Part shown: piece after piece, positions 1 to 8,139 of the stretch | Layout: each line of letters opens with the position of its first letter | Numbering within the stretch: the stretch's first letter is position 1 | Assembly: GCA_964459845.1 (NCBI GenBank) | Contig: CAYWOC010000007.1 | Location: 14,215-78,214, forward strand | Reading direction: 5' to 3' | From: CALZFJ01 sp964459845 | GTDB taxonomy: Bacteria > Bacteroidota > Bacteroidia > Bacteroidales > Muribaculaceae | DNA: 64,000 bases | Program-made: the position numbers and the translations under genes | The notes under the pieces: model-generated | The model's input: the letters and a program-made list of their open reading frames with translations, nothing else | Told to the model about the DNA's origin: nothing | Database searches by the model: none

Positions 1-729
1 ACCATCGGGCGACCATGTGTGGAATGGGAACATAGCTCCAAGCACACCGAAACCTACGAATGTCATCGGGAACAAATAGTATTGCCATTCATGTGGCACC
101 GCATTGTTCTTGGCGATTTCAAGGATATTCATTGTGAGCTGACCGCCTTCCGGAGCTGAATGCCAATAGATTCCTATAAGTCCGAGCATCAAGAATGCCG
201 AACCTCCCATGAGCATCAGCGTTAGTTTCATTGCAGAATAGTTCTTGTTTCCGCTTCCCCACACTCCGATAAGAAGATACATAGGGATAAGCGCAACCTC
301 ATAGAACATGAACATAGTGAACATGTCGATTGAGATAAAGAAGCCGAACACACCGGTCGAAAGCAAGCAGAACCACATGAAATACTCCTTTGGCAGCGGA
401 TTGATTTTCCATGAGGCAAACACGCCCGCAAACACGATGAACGCCGAAAGTACTATCATTACGACAGATATGCCGTCAACACCCAAAGCAAGATTGATGT
501 TTAGCGGCTCAAACCAAGTCCAAGACCCGGTGAAGAGCATCTCCGACACATCGCCGGCTGCTCGCAAGCTCAAGAACTCGCACACAAGATATGCGGCAAG
601 CAACATCAATGCTGTCGCTCCTGTCACGGCAACGGCTCTTACTTGCTTTATGTTTTTGCTCAAAGCAAGGCCACCAAGCATCAGCAGTGGCACGATAACG
701 AAATATATTAATATATTAGACCAAATCAT
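1..729 (-). CDS. nuoM: NADH-quinone oxidoreductase subunit M (partial, runs off left edge)
   Basis: Antiporter-like membrane subunit of complex I, one of the proton-pumping channels. Only the N-terminal 243 codons are in the window. The ATG at 727-729 opens MIWSNILIYFV; translation stays open to base 1 and is strongly hydrophobic. The segment MFYEVALIPMYLLIG carries the glutamate of transmembrane helix 5 that is conserved in NuoL/M/N proteins, and GGSAFLMLGLIGIYW follows it. It starts 33 nt after nuoL on the same strand, as expected for the nuoK-L-M order. nuoN presumably lies beyond the edge. Frame and family are clear; the C-terminal half cannot be judged. Confidence 0.93.
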   Translation of the reverse strand, partial: MIWSNILIYFVIVPLLMLGGLALSKNIKQVRAVAVTGATALMLLAAYLVCEFLSLRAAGDVSEMLFTGSWTWFEPLNINLALGVDGISVVMIVLSAFIVFAGVFASWKINPLPKEYFMWFCLLSTGVFGFFISIDMFTMFMFYEVALIPMYLLIGVWGSGNKNYSAMKLTLMLMGGSAFLMLGLIGIYWHSAPEGGQLTMNILEIAKNNAVPHEWQYYLFPMTFVGFGVLGAMFPFHTWSPDG

Positions 730-762
730 AATCTCTTTATCTAATTATAACCGTTGCACGGA

Positions 763-2688
763 TTAGATTAAACATATTATTGTGATTAATGCCAACGCTA
801 CGGCACCAATCAGATATACCCATACATATCCCTGAATGCTTCCGCTCTGCAACTTGCGCACCGCAAACGATGCCGAGTTGGTGACATTTGCAAGCATATC
901 GAATGTTCCGTCGATGATGCGGCGGTCGAACCATGCTATAGGACGGCTGACGCAAGCGAAAATAATCTTATGGGTGATGAACTGATAAAGCTCGTCCATA
1001 TAGAAACGCTTGTAGGCTGCTGTCCAAAGTCCGCGGCAAGCGTCTGCCATCTTGGTCGGAACTGTGTTCTCCTTGCGATACAGCACCGTTGCAAGAACGA
1101 TAGCTGCTACGGCTATCACTGTGCTTGTTCCAGCCACTGTCCAGTTCATGTGGATTTCGTATGCCTCACGGTTCCATGTCACAAATTCTCCGAATGGGAT
1201 AAGTCCGGCAACGATTGAAACGGCTGCCAAGAATATCAGCGGGAATGTCATAGTCATCGGTGCCTCGTGCGGCGTGTGATGTCCATAGTCTGGCTCGTTC
1301 CACCAGAATATCTTGTAATACAAGCGGAACATATAGAATGCCGTCATACCTGCCACCGCCGACAACCACACGCCCCATACAGGGCTGTTGGCATAGGCTG
1401 CTACAAGGATTTCATCCTTACTGAAGAATCCTGCAAACGGCCAAATTCCAGAGATTGCCAAGCATCCTATCAAGAATGCGACATTGCATATAGGCATATA
1501 TTTGCGAAGCCCTCCCATAGCTGTCATCTCATTAGAGTGAACGGCATGGATGATTGCACCTGCACACAAGAACAACAAAGCCTTGAACATAGCGTGGGTG
1601 AACAAGTGGAACATTGATGCCATATAGCCCACGCCCTCGTGAAGCTCCGGACGAGCCACGCCGAGCGACGTAATCATGAATGCTATCTGGGATATTGTCG
1701 AGAATGCAAGCACACGCTTGATGTCGCTCTGAACACATGCCACTGTGGCTGCATAAAGGGCTGTCACCGCGCCAATCACTGTGATGACGGTCATTGTGCC
1801 CTCTTCAAGACAATACACAGGGAACAGACGTGCCACCAAATACACGCCTGCCACCACCATTGTTGCGGCATGGATAAGTGCCGAAACTGGTGTTGGGCCC
1901 TCCATAGCATCTGGAAGCCAAATGTGCAGCGGGAACATAGCCGACTTGCCGGCGCCGCCCATGAAAATCAAGGTCAATGCCCATGCCATGACTGAGCAGC
2001 CCATAAATGTAGCACCACCTGCCGAAGCAATGGCTGCCGTAGGATTGCTTGTCAATGTAAGGAAGTCGAATGTATCGGTGTAGTACGACAAAATAAGGAT
2101 ACCCACCAAGAAACCGAGGTCGGCGAAACGTGTCACGATGAATGCCTTCTTAGATGCCGACACTGCCGCTGGCAATGTGTAGTAGAAACCGATAAGCAAA
2201 TAAGACGACACACCCACAAGCTCCCAGAAGATGTACATCTGGAAAATGTTGGTGGCAAGCACAAGTCCGAGCATTGAGAATGTGAACAGCGACAGAAACG
2301 CATAATAACGCTGGAAACCCTTCTCGCCATCCATATAGCCCAAGCTATATATATGCACCATGAACGACACTGTGGTAATCACAATGAGCATCATGGCTGA
2401 TATAGGATCCAATAGAATACCTAATTTGATGATCAGGTTCTCTGTGAATTGAAGCCAAGTGACATTCATCACTTCAAGCTGCTGACGCACGCCATCTACC
2501 ATCTGACCTTGGTCGGTGCCAAAGAAATAGGTCAATGCGGCTGCATACGCAATGGCGGTTGTCACTCCCATTGCACATGTGCCAAGCAGTCCAGCAGTCT
2601 TCTTACTCAGCTTAACCCCTACTATTCCCAAGAACAGGAACATAACGATGGGGATAATCAAAACGGCAACTGTATATGAAAATTCCAT
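763..2688 (-). CDS. nuoL: NADH-quinone oxidoreductase subunit L
   Basis: The largest antiporter-like membrane subunit of complex I, in the cytoplasmic membrane. At 641 residues it has the usual NuoL length. The helix-5 glutamate is visible as E156 in FWELVG, the helix-7 lysine as K248 in GGAGKSAMFPLH, and the conserved stretch WLPDAMEGPTPVSALIHAA follows directly. The C-terminal part contains the long lateral helix and a final membrane segment (VWVYLIGAVALALITIICLI). The ATG at 2686-2688 lies 5 nt after nuoK, so the genes are probably translationally coupled. No clear Shine-Dalgarno is seen. Nothing in the sequence suggests damage. Confidence 0.97.
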   Translation of the reverse strand: MEFSYTVAVLIIPIVMFLFLGIVGVKLSKKTAGLLGTCAMGVTTAIAYAAALTYFFGTDQGQMVDGVRQQLEVMNVTWLQFTENLIIKLGILLDPISAMMLIVITTVSFMVHIYSLGYMDGEKGFQRYYAFLSLFTFSMLGLVLATNIFQMYIFWELVGVSSYLLIGFYYTLPAAVSASKKAFIVTRFADLGFLVGILILSYYTDTFDFLTLTSNPTAAIASAGGATFMGCSVMAWALTLIFMGGAGKSAMFPLHIWLPDAMEGPTPVSALIHAATMVVAGVYLVARLFPVYCLEEGTMTVITVIGAVTALYAATVACVQSDIKRVLAFSTISQIAFMITSLGVARPELHEGVGYMASMFHLFTHAMFKALLFLCAGAIIHAVHSNEMTAMGGLRKYMPICNVAFLIGCLAISGIWPFAGFFSKDEILVAAYANSPVWGVWLSAVAGMTAFYMFRLYYKIFWWNEPDYGHHTPHEAPMTMTFPLIFLAAVSIVAGLIPFGEFVTWNREAYEIHMNWTVAGTSTVIAVAAIVLATVLYRKENTVPTKMADACRGLWTAAYKRFYMDELYQFITHKIIFACVSRPIAWFDRRIIDGTFDMLANVTNSASFAVRKLQSGSIQGYVWVYLIGAVALALITIICLI

Positions 2689-2693
2689 AAGGT

Positions 2694-3005
2694 TTAAAAT
2701 TTCATTTTAGTGAGTTCGCGGATATCGACGTTCTTGACTGCTCGGAACACATTGATCACAATAGCAATAGCAAGAGCTGTCTCGGCTGCCGCAAGGGCGA
2801 TAGCAAACAGAGTGAAAATCATTCCTTCCATCTGTCCCGGGAACAAGTAACGGTTAAACACTGTGAAATTGATATCCACCGAATTTAGCATCAATTCAAG
2901 TGAAATCAATATTGCAATCATATTCTTTCGGGTGATGAACCCATAAACTCCACAGCCGAACATTATCAGGCTTGGAATCAAATACATCATCATTGTTATT
3001 TCCAT
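2694..3005 (-). CDS. nuoK: NADH-quinone oxidoreductase subunit K
   Basis: Small three-helix membrane subunit of complex I (103 residues, normal size). The family pattern is clear: an N-terminal helix, then SLELMLNSVDINF with the conserved membrane glutamate used in proton transfer, then FALFAIALAAAETALAIAI-like sequence carrying the second glutamate. The chosen ATG (3003-3005) gives MEITMMMYLIPSL; a run of three further ATGs four codons later could also serve. AAAGG sits about 10 nt upstream. It lies 15 nt downstream of nuoJ and 5 nt upstream of nuoL. Confidence 0.95.
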   Translation of the reverse strand: MEITMMMYLIPSLIMFGCGVYGFITRKNMIAILISLELMLNSVDINFTVFNRYLFPGQMEGMIFTLFAIALAAAETALAIAIVINVFRAVKNVDIRELTKMKF

Positions 3006-3020
3006 ATCTGTGATGCCTTT

Positions 3021-3536
3021 CTATCTTTTACGGGCAATAACAACGCCACCGATTATACATGCCAACAAAAGGATGCTTATCGCCTCGAAAGGCAGCAGAT
3101 AGCCCCATTTGTCGGTGCTCAACAAGGCATGACCTATTCGCTGGATATCGACATTAAGGTTTGACGACATCTCGCGTGCCATGAACGAGCCATAGCTGAG
3201 CAAAGAATATCCACATGCGAGCACGCCTAAGACGGCCGCGCTCAATCCCAACCACCGCTTGTGGGCAGTCAGAGGTTCGGCACTGTTTCCCGGACGGTGC
3301 GTGAGCAAAATCGAGAAGACGAACAGCACCATAATGCCTCCTGCATATACTGCTATCTGCACTGCTCCGAGGAATTCATACCCCAGTTGGAAATATATTC
3401 CGGCAGTAGCAAACAATACAAAAAGCAAATATGTGGCTGCACGCAAGATTTTACGCGAAGTCACGGTCAGTACCGAAAACACGATAATTGCGATTGCAAT
3501 TATGAAATACATTAAAATATTTCCTACTGATTCCAT
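3021..3536 (-). CDS. nuoJ: NADH-quinone oxidoreductase subunit J
   Basis: Five-helix membrane subunit of complex I (171 residues). Seen in the sequence: an N-terminal helix (ILMYFIIAIAIIVFSVLTV), then RAATYLLFVLFATAGIYFQLGYEFLGAVQIAVYAGG-type sequence characteristic of NuoJ/ND6 (GYEFLGAVQ and VYAGGIMVLFVF), a soluble loop at roughly residues 85-95, and a final helix at the C-terminus. It lies 35 nt after nuoI and 15 nt before nuoK, in the standard I-J-K order. The start ATG is at 3534-3536. Confidence 0.95.
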   Translation of the reverse strand: MESVGNILMYFIIAIAIIVFSVLTVTSRKILRAATYLLFVLFATAGIYFQLGYEFLGAVQIAVYAGGIMVLFVFSILLTHRPGNSAEPLTAHKRWLGLSAAVLGVLACGYSLLSYGSFMAREMSSNLNVDIQRIGHALLSTDKWGYLLPFEAISILLLACIIGGVVIARKR

Positions 3537-3571
3537 ATAATTGATTTTTATTATTTTTCCTGTTTCAAATA

Positions 3572-4123
3572 TTACTCTGCGGCACCTTCTTGTTTCTTAG
3601 GCTCGGTAGCCTTTACTGCGGCTGCCTCTTCCTTTTTCGGTTCTGCTGGCTTCGGTGCTGGAGCTGCGGCTTCCTTCTCTGGAAGGTAATTCAATTGTTT
3701 CACCAGCTTTTCACGGGTAAACACGGCCTGCTCAAACTCGTTGGAGAACGAAATTGCGTGTGTAGAGCATGACTGCACACACAATTGGCAGAATGTGCAA
3801 CTTCCAAGGTCATACATGTACTTGACCAATTTTTTGCGTTTCTTTCCGTCGGGCAACTCAACCATCTTTGATTCAACACGGATAGAGCCGTTCGGACAAT
3901 TCATTTGACATAGTCCACAAGCGATACATTTGTGATTCCCTTCAGAATCATAGTTGAATTTCAAGGTAGCCCTAAAACGCTCTGGTATTTCGAGCGTCTC
4001 GCGGTTCTCCGGATACTGTTTAGTTATTTTAGGTGTTACAAGCTCCTTGCCGGTAACCTGCATACCTTGCAAAAGACTCCAAATTCCTTTGAAGAGAGAT
4101 GAGAAATAATCCTTAATACTCAT
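3572..4123 (-). CDS. nuoI: NADH-quinone oxidoreductase subunit I (two [4Fe-4S] ferredoxin)
   Basis: Iron-sulfur subunit of the peripheral arm of complex I, passing electrons toward the N2 cluster in NuoB. Two CxxCxxCxxxC motifs are visible, C66-C69-C72-C76 (CIACGLCQMNCP) and C109-C112-C115-C119 (CTFCQLCVQSCS), enough for two [4Fe-4S] clusters; the second lacks the usual proline after the last cysteine. After about residue 150 there is an unusual low-complexity Ala/Pro/Lys/Glu tail of some 34 residues that is not part of the family core. It is separated from atpG by 123 nt holding a strong terminator, so it may start a separate transcript together with nuoJ-M. Confidence 0.95.
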   Translation of the reverse strand: MSIKDYFSSLFKGIWSLLQGMQVTGKELVTPKITKQYPENRETLEIPERFRATLKFNYDSEGNHKCIACGLCQMNCPNGSIRVESKMVELPDGKKRKKLVKYMYDLGSCTFCQLCVQSCSTHAISFSNEFEQAVFTREKLVKQLNYLPEKEAAAPAPKPAEPKKEEAAAVKATEPKKQEGAAE

Positions 4124-4193
4124 AGATAAGTCAAATCTTATGATAAAAACAATTTTTCAATACCGATTCTGTTAAAATTAAATTTTTAAGTAT
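4124..4193 (-). promoter_or_regulatory. Possible weak promoter for nuoIJKLM
   Basis: On the minus strand, between the terminator and nuoI, there is a TTG and about 18 nt further a TAAGATTTG, which resembles the Bacteroidetes -7 box (TAnnTTTG) but has one extra base. If used, transcription would start almost at the nuoI ATG. This is weak evidence. It is listed because the terminator upstream would otherwise leave nuoI-M dependent on readthrough. Confidence 0.2.
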
Positions 4194-4230
4194 AAAAAGG
4201 AGAGGTCGGTATTTTAAACTCTCCTTTTTT
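4194..4230. terminator. Bidirectional-looking hairpin terminator between atpG and nuoI
   Basis: Perfect 11-bp inverted repeat: AAAAAGGAGAG at 4194-4204 and CTCTCCTTTTT at 4219-4229, with a 14-nt loop. In minus-strand RNA the hairpin follows the atpG stop by about 17 nt and ends in a run of five U. In plus-strand RNA it ends in six U. It therefore looks like an intrinsic terminator after the ATP synthase cluster that separates nuoI-M from the upstream nuo/atp genes. Confidence 0.8.
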
Positions 4231-4246
4231 ATTTCAAGTTTTTTGT

Positions 4247-5134
4247 TTATCGCTCCACTTGCCCGCCAAGTATGTCGAGCAATTCAGTAGTAATGCCTTG
4301 CTGACGCAACTTGTTGTATTCAAGCTGCAACTCGCCAAGGAGTTTCTGCGCGTTATCGTTTGCGCTTTGCATAGCCATAACGCGAGCGGCAGCTTCCGAA
4401 GCATTATTCTCGGTACTGATATCCTGCATTGCCGATATTATATACAGAGGTAAAACGCTGTTGAAAATAGCATTAGCGTCGGGTTCGAAAATACATGGGC
4501 TGTTGGGGTTCACATTCTCACCTTCTGCCGCAAGAGCCTCGTAGCTCACTGGCAGCAGTTGGTCAAACTGTATCCTCTGGCGGCTCACCGAATGGAAGTG
4601 CATATATGCAATCTCCACCTTATCCACCGCTCCACTCAAGAATTCTTTCTTCAATGTCTCCGTGAAGTCATTGATCTCTTCCTGATTGCTGCGTGTGTTC
4701 ATTGTCTCGATTGCCTTCACTTCTATGTCGGCTCCAGCTATCTTGCTTACAGCCTTCACCATTTTCTTGCCTACTGGATAGATGACGATGTGCAAGCCTT
4801 CGCCATAAGTGGCTTTATATTCATTTATCTTCTGGAGAAGCTCCTTGAAGATATTGATATTATAGGCTCCGCACAATCCATCATCGCTTCCGAATACCAC
4901 TAATGCCAATGTTCTCACCTCACGAATTTCAATCAGCGGCGATGTATATTCGCCGTCGGCTGCCATCAGATGCCCCATGACAGTCTGTATCTGGCTGCGG
5001 AAAGGCACAAGGCGGCGCAGCGACTGCTCTGCCTTGTGCATCTTTGCAGAAGATATCATCTTCATCGCGCTCGTGATTTTCTCTGTCGAGGCGACGGAGC
5101 CGATTCTTCCTTTTAATTCGCGTAATGTTGACAT
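4247..5134 (-). CDS. atpG: F1Fo ATP synthase gamma subunit
   Basis: Central stalk subunit that rotates within the alpha3beta3 head (295 residues, normal length). The N-terminal coiled-coil start is typical (LRELKGRIGSVASTEKITSAMKMISSAKMHKAE) and so is the C-terminal helix (ARVMAMQSANDNAQKLLGELQLEYNKLRQQ and ITTELLDILGG). It is the last gene of the ATP synthase cluster, 12 nt after atpA, and is followed by the terminator at 4194-4230. The start ATG is at 5132-5134. Confidence 0.97.
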   Translation of the reverse strand: MSTLRELKGRIGSVASTEKITSAMKMISSAKMHKAEQSLRRLVPFRSQIQTVMGHLMAADGEYTSPLIEIREVRTLALVVFGSDDGLCGAYNINIFKELLQKINEYKATYGEGLHIVIYPVGKKMVKAVSKIAGADIEVKAIETMNTRSNQEEINDFTETLKKEFLSGAVDKVEIAYMHFHSVSRQRIQFDQLLPVSYEALAAEGENVNPNSPCIFEPDANAIFNSVLPLYIISAMQDISTENNASEAAARVMAMQSANDNAQKLLGELQLEYNKLRQQGITTELLDILGGQVER

Positions 5135-5146
5135 TATATTACTTTA

Positions 5147-6724
5147 TCAAACTCTGTATTTACTTGTTATCTCATTAGCCGCAGCAGTCAGCTTTGCCAT
5201 AACATCATCGTTGATGACTCCCGACTTCAATACGTCGAGCACATCAGCTTGATATTTTGCCTTAAGCAACTGGATGAACAGCTTCTCGAACTCAGCGACC
5301 TTGTCCATTGGCACGCTCTCAAGCAAGCCCTTAGTTCCACAGTAGATTACAGCTATCTGCTCCTCTACTGGCACCGGCTCATATTGAGGCTGAATGAGCA
5401 GACGCTCATTCTTGCGGCCTTTGTCAATGGTCTTGGCAGTCACGGGGTCGATGTCGCCACCGAATTTGGTGAACGACTCAAGCTCGCGGAACTGCGCTTG
5501 GTCGATTTTCAGCGTACCTGCCACTTTCTTCATCGCCTTGATTTGGGCATTACCACCTACACGCGACACCGAAATACCTACGTTGATTGCCGGACGTACG
5601 CCTTGGTTGAACAACGCCGATTCCAGATATATCTGTCCGTCGGTGATTGAGATTACGTTGGTAGGGATATATGCCGAAACGTCACCGGCCTGAGTCTCGA
5701 TAATAGGAAGTGCGGTAAGCGAGCCGCCACCTTTCACTTTGCCCTTCATCACTTCAGGTAGGTCGTTCATCGACGCTGCAAGCTCGTCGTTGTCGATAAT
5801 CTTGGCTGCTCGCTCAAGAAGACGGGAGTGCAGATAGAAAATATCGCCCGGATATGCCTCACGTCCTGAAGGACGCTTCAAGATTAGCGATATTTCACGA
5901 TAAGCAACTGCCTGCTTCGACAAGTCGTCATACACGATAAGAGCATCACGGCCCGAGTCGCGGAAATATTCACCGATTGCCACACCGGCAAATGGCGCAT
6001 AGTAGCGCATCGCAGCCGAATCGGCAGCAGTAGCAGCCACCACGATAGTGTAGTCGAGAGCATTGTGCTCACGAAGCTCGTTCACAACCGAGGCAACTGT
6101 CGAAGCCTTCTGTCCGATTGCGACATAAATACAATATACAGGCTTTCCAGCATCGTAGTTTCCGCGCTGGTTGATGATTGTATCAATAGCGATAGCAGTC
6201 TTTCCAATCTGGCGGTCGCCAATGATAAGCTCACGCTGTCCGCGGCCTATTGGCACCATCGAATCGACGGCTTTCAGTCCAGTCTGAAGAGGCTGCTTCA
6301 CAGGCTGACGGAAGATAACACCCGGTGCTTTACGCTCAAGCGGCATGCGTATGAGCTCGCCCTCGATAGGTCCGTTGCCATCGATAGGCTCACCAAGGAT
6401 GTTGATAACACGACCGAGCAAGCCTTCGCCGACTGGCACAGAAGCAATCTCGCCGGTGCGGCGCACCGACATGTTCTCTGTCACCTTATCGACATTGTTC
6501 AGCAATATGACACCCACGTTGCTCTCCTCAAGGTTCATGGCGACACCCGTCGTACCGTTCTCGAATTCGACAAGCTCATTGGCTTTCACGTTTTCAAGAC
6601 CATATACATGCGCTACGCCATCACCCACCTCAAGCACAGTGCCAACCTCCTCAAACGCCATCTTTCCGCTGACGTTGTCAAGCTGCTGTTTTAATATTTC
6701 TGATATCTCACTTGGGTTTATCAT
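5147..6724 (-). CDS. atpA: F1Fo ATP synthase alpha subunit
   Basis: Non-catalytic nucleotide-binding subunit of the F1 head (525 residues). The Walker A motif GDRQIGKT is at residues 169-176, and VYCIYVAIGQK and ALIVYDDLSKQAVAYR (Walker B area) follow. The ATP synthase alpha/beta signature region is present around PAINVGISVSRVGG. It lies 6 nt after atpH and 12 nt before atpG, in the conserved B-E-F-H-A-G order. No anomaly is seen. Confidence 0.98.
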   Translation of the reverse strand: MINPSEISEILKQQLDNVSGKMAFEEVGTVLEVGDGVAHVYGLENVKANELVEFENGTTGVAMNLEESNVGVILLNNVDKVTENMSVRRTGEIASVPVGEGLLGRVINILGEPIDGNGPIEGELIRMPLERKAPGVIFRQPVKQPLQTGLKAVDSMVPIGRGQRELIIGDRQIGKTAIAIDTIINQRGNYDAGKPVYCIYVAIGQKASTVASVVNELREHNALDYTIVVAATAADSAAMRYYAPFAGVAIGEYFRDSGRDALIVYDDLSKQAVAYREISLILKRPSGREAYPGDIFYLHSRLLERAAKIIDNDELAASMNDLPEVMKGKVKGGGSLTALPIIETQAGDVSAYIPTNVISITDGQIYLESALFNQGVRPAINVGISVSRVGGNAQIKAMKKVAGTLKIDQAQFRELESFTKFGGDIDPVTAKTIDKGRKNERLLIQPQYEPVPVEEQIAVIYCGTKGLLESVPMDKVAEFEKLFIQLLKAKYQADVLDVLKSGVINDDVMAKLTAAANEITSKYRV

Positions 6725-6730
6725 CTCACT

Positions 6731-7273
6731 TTATTTACTTAGGAGTTTTAAACGCAATTTCTTTAATTCATTCTTTATCGACGCGTCGAGAAGCAAAGAG
6801 TCCACTCTCACGACAAATCCGCCTATAAGCTCAGGGTCGATGCGCTGAGTCTGTTCCACTTTTTTGTCTTTAAGCTGGTGTTTCACCACTTCGACGATCT
6901 TATCTATTTTGTCCTCGTGCATTTCGGCAGCGGTGACAATCTCCACTTGCGCTATATGGTTGGCATCGCGGTAGAGCCGCTGGTAAGCCAATGCCATCTC
7001 GCGGAAGTAGTCCTCACGGTTGTGCCCGATAACAAGTTTTATGAACTTAGCGAGGCAGTCACCCTCCTTTGCAGACGACGCCGACAAAAGCACCTTTTCC
7101 TTGTCCGCAAAAGGGAGGAAACGGTTCTCAACCGCCTTCTTCAATGCGGGCTGCGCCTCATAGCTTGAAGCGAGATGCTTCATCTGGGCATACACCGCAT
7201 CGCTCTCCCCCTGCTCTGAGGCAAACTTATATAGAGCCTTGGCATAACGGCCGGGAATAAGTCCTTCATTCAT
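6731..7273 (-). CDS. atpH: F1Fo ATP synthase delta subunit
   Basis: Peripheral-stalk subunit that joins the b-subunits to the top of F1 (180 residues, family size). The start is typical (GLIPGRYAKALYKFASEQGESDAVY), and the C-terminal part shows the usual pattern of basic and hydrophobic residues ending in a short motif (DPELIGGFVVRVDSLLLDASIKNELKKLR) diagnostic for OSCP/delta. It is spaced 8 nt from atpF and 6 nt from atpA. Confidence 0.96.
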   Translation of the reverse strand: MNEGLIPGRYAKALYKFASEQGESDAVYAQMKHLASSYEAQPALKKAVENRFLPFADKEKVLLSASSAKEGDCLAKFIKLVIGHNREDYFREMALAYQRLYRDANHIAQVEIVTAAEMHEDKIDKIVEVVKHQLKDKKVEQTQRIDPELIGGFVVRVDSLLLDASIKNELKKLRLKLLSK

Positions 7274-7281
7274 AACACTTA

Positions 7282-7779
7282 TTAATTTTTAGTCTCAACC
7301 TCGTTCAATAATTTATCCACAAGTTCAGTCTGCGCCTTGTCGTCTGCCATGTCCTTGCGAACCATCTTCTCGGCAATGTCAAGAGCAAATGCGCTGACTT
7401 CATTGCGGAACTGCAACTCCGATTCTTTGCGTGCCTGCTCAATGGCAAGCTTTGCAGCGTCCATTACTTTTTTTGCCTCTACCGAAGCTGCCGCTTTGGC
7501 ATCTTCGATTATCTGGCTTTTCATCTTCGCTGCATCACGCAAAATCTCGGCTTGCTTCATCTGAGCTTCGGCCACGTATTTCTCTGCCTCTGCCTTGGCA
7601 TTGTCGAGCTGCTCCTTCGCGTTCTGCGCATAGAGCACACCCTTGTCTATCATCTCAGCGCGCTCCTCAAGGCTCTTCACGATGAATGGCCATGCGAATT
7701 TCGCTAGAATGAAGAACAACAGGGCAAATGCCACAAACATCCAGAATACTAAGCCAAATTCCGGCGTGAACAGTTCCAT
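7282..7779 (-). CDS. atpF: F1Fo ATP synthase b subunit
   Basis: Membrane-anchored peripheral-stalk subunit (165 residues). One N-terminal membrane helix (LVFWMFVAFALLFFILAKFAWPFI) is followed by a long charged helix rich in Ala, Glu and Lys (about residues 35-150) that forms the dimeric stalk. It lies 18 nt after atpE and 8 nt before atpH. A single b-type gene is present, with no b' paralogue. Confidence 0.96.
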   Translation of the reverse strand: MELFTPEFGLVFWMFVAFALLFFILAKFAWPFIVKSLEERAEMIDKGVLYAQNAKEQLDNAKAEAEKYVAEAQMKQAEILRDAAKMKSQIIEDAKAAASVEAKKVMDAAKLAIEQARKESELQFRNEVSAFALDIAEKMVRKDMADDKAQTELVDKLLNEVETKN

Positions 7780-7797
7780 ATCGTCCTTTTAAATTGA

Positions 7798-8040
7798 TTA
7801 GAGGAACAATGAAAGTGCGCAAATAATTACAGCGAAAAGAGCCACACCTTCAACAAGAGCTGCGATAACGATCATGTTACTGCGGATATCGCCCGACGAC
7901 TCTGGCTGACGTGCAATTGATTCCATTGCTGATGCACCGATTTTACCGATACCAAGTCCTGCACCTATTGCTGCAATACCAGCACCTATACAAGCTCCCA
8001 AGCCTACAAGGGCTTCAAACGCTAAAATCATTCCTAACAT
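7798..8040 (-). CDS. atpE: F1Fo ATP synthase c subunit (proton-type ring)
   Basis: Proteolipid of the rotor ring (80 residues, two helices with the loop ARQPES). The ion-binding carboxylate is E64 in AALVEGVALF. By comparison with the Na+-type c-subunit of Ilyobacter, the position of its helix-1 glutamine is I31 here, and its post-glutamate serine is G65. The Na+ ligands are therefore absent and a proton-coupled ring is inferred. It is separated from atpB by 99 nt containing a hairpin and an A-rich stretch. Confidence 0.97.
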   Translation of the reverse strand: MLGMILAFEALVGLGACIGAGIAAIGAGLGIGKIGASAMESIARQPESSGDIRSNMIVIAALVEGVALFAVIICALSLFL

Positions 8041-8139
8041 AATTTTATAAATTTAAAAAGTTAATATTTTTTGTTTCTTATTTTTTTGTTTGTCGGCAAG
8101 ACGTTTGTGTTCTTGCCTGTTTTTTGTTTTTATTTGTTT
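8041..8139 (-). promoter_or_regulatory. atpB-atpE intercistronic hairpin and A-rich leader
   Basis: In minus-strand RNA a 7-bp stem (GGCAAGA at the 5' side, TCTTGCC at the 3' side; + strand 8095-8101 and 8111-8117, 9-nt loop) is followed by about 50 nt of A/U-rich sequence up to the atpE ATG. Other gaps in this cluster are 6-33 nt. A hairpin plus A-rich leader could serve mRNA processing or stability, or favour translation of the c-subunit, which is needed in many copies. The role is inferred. Confidence 0.4.

Noticed and set aside
7798..8040. Sodium-type ATP synthase c-ring
   Set aside because: The helix-1 glutamine and the residue after the glutamate that bind Na+ in known rings are I31 and G65 here.
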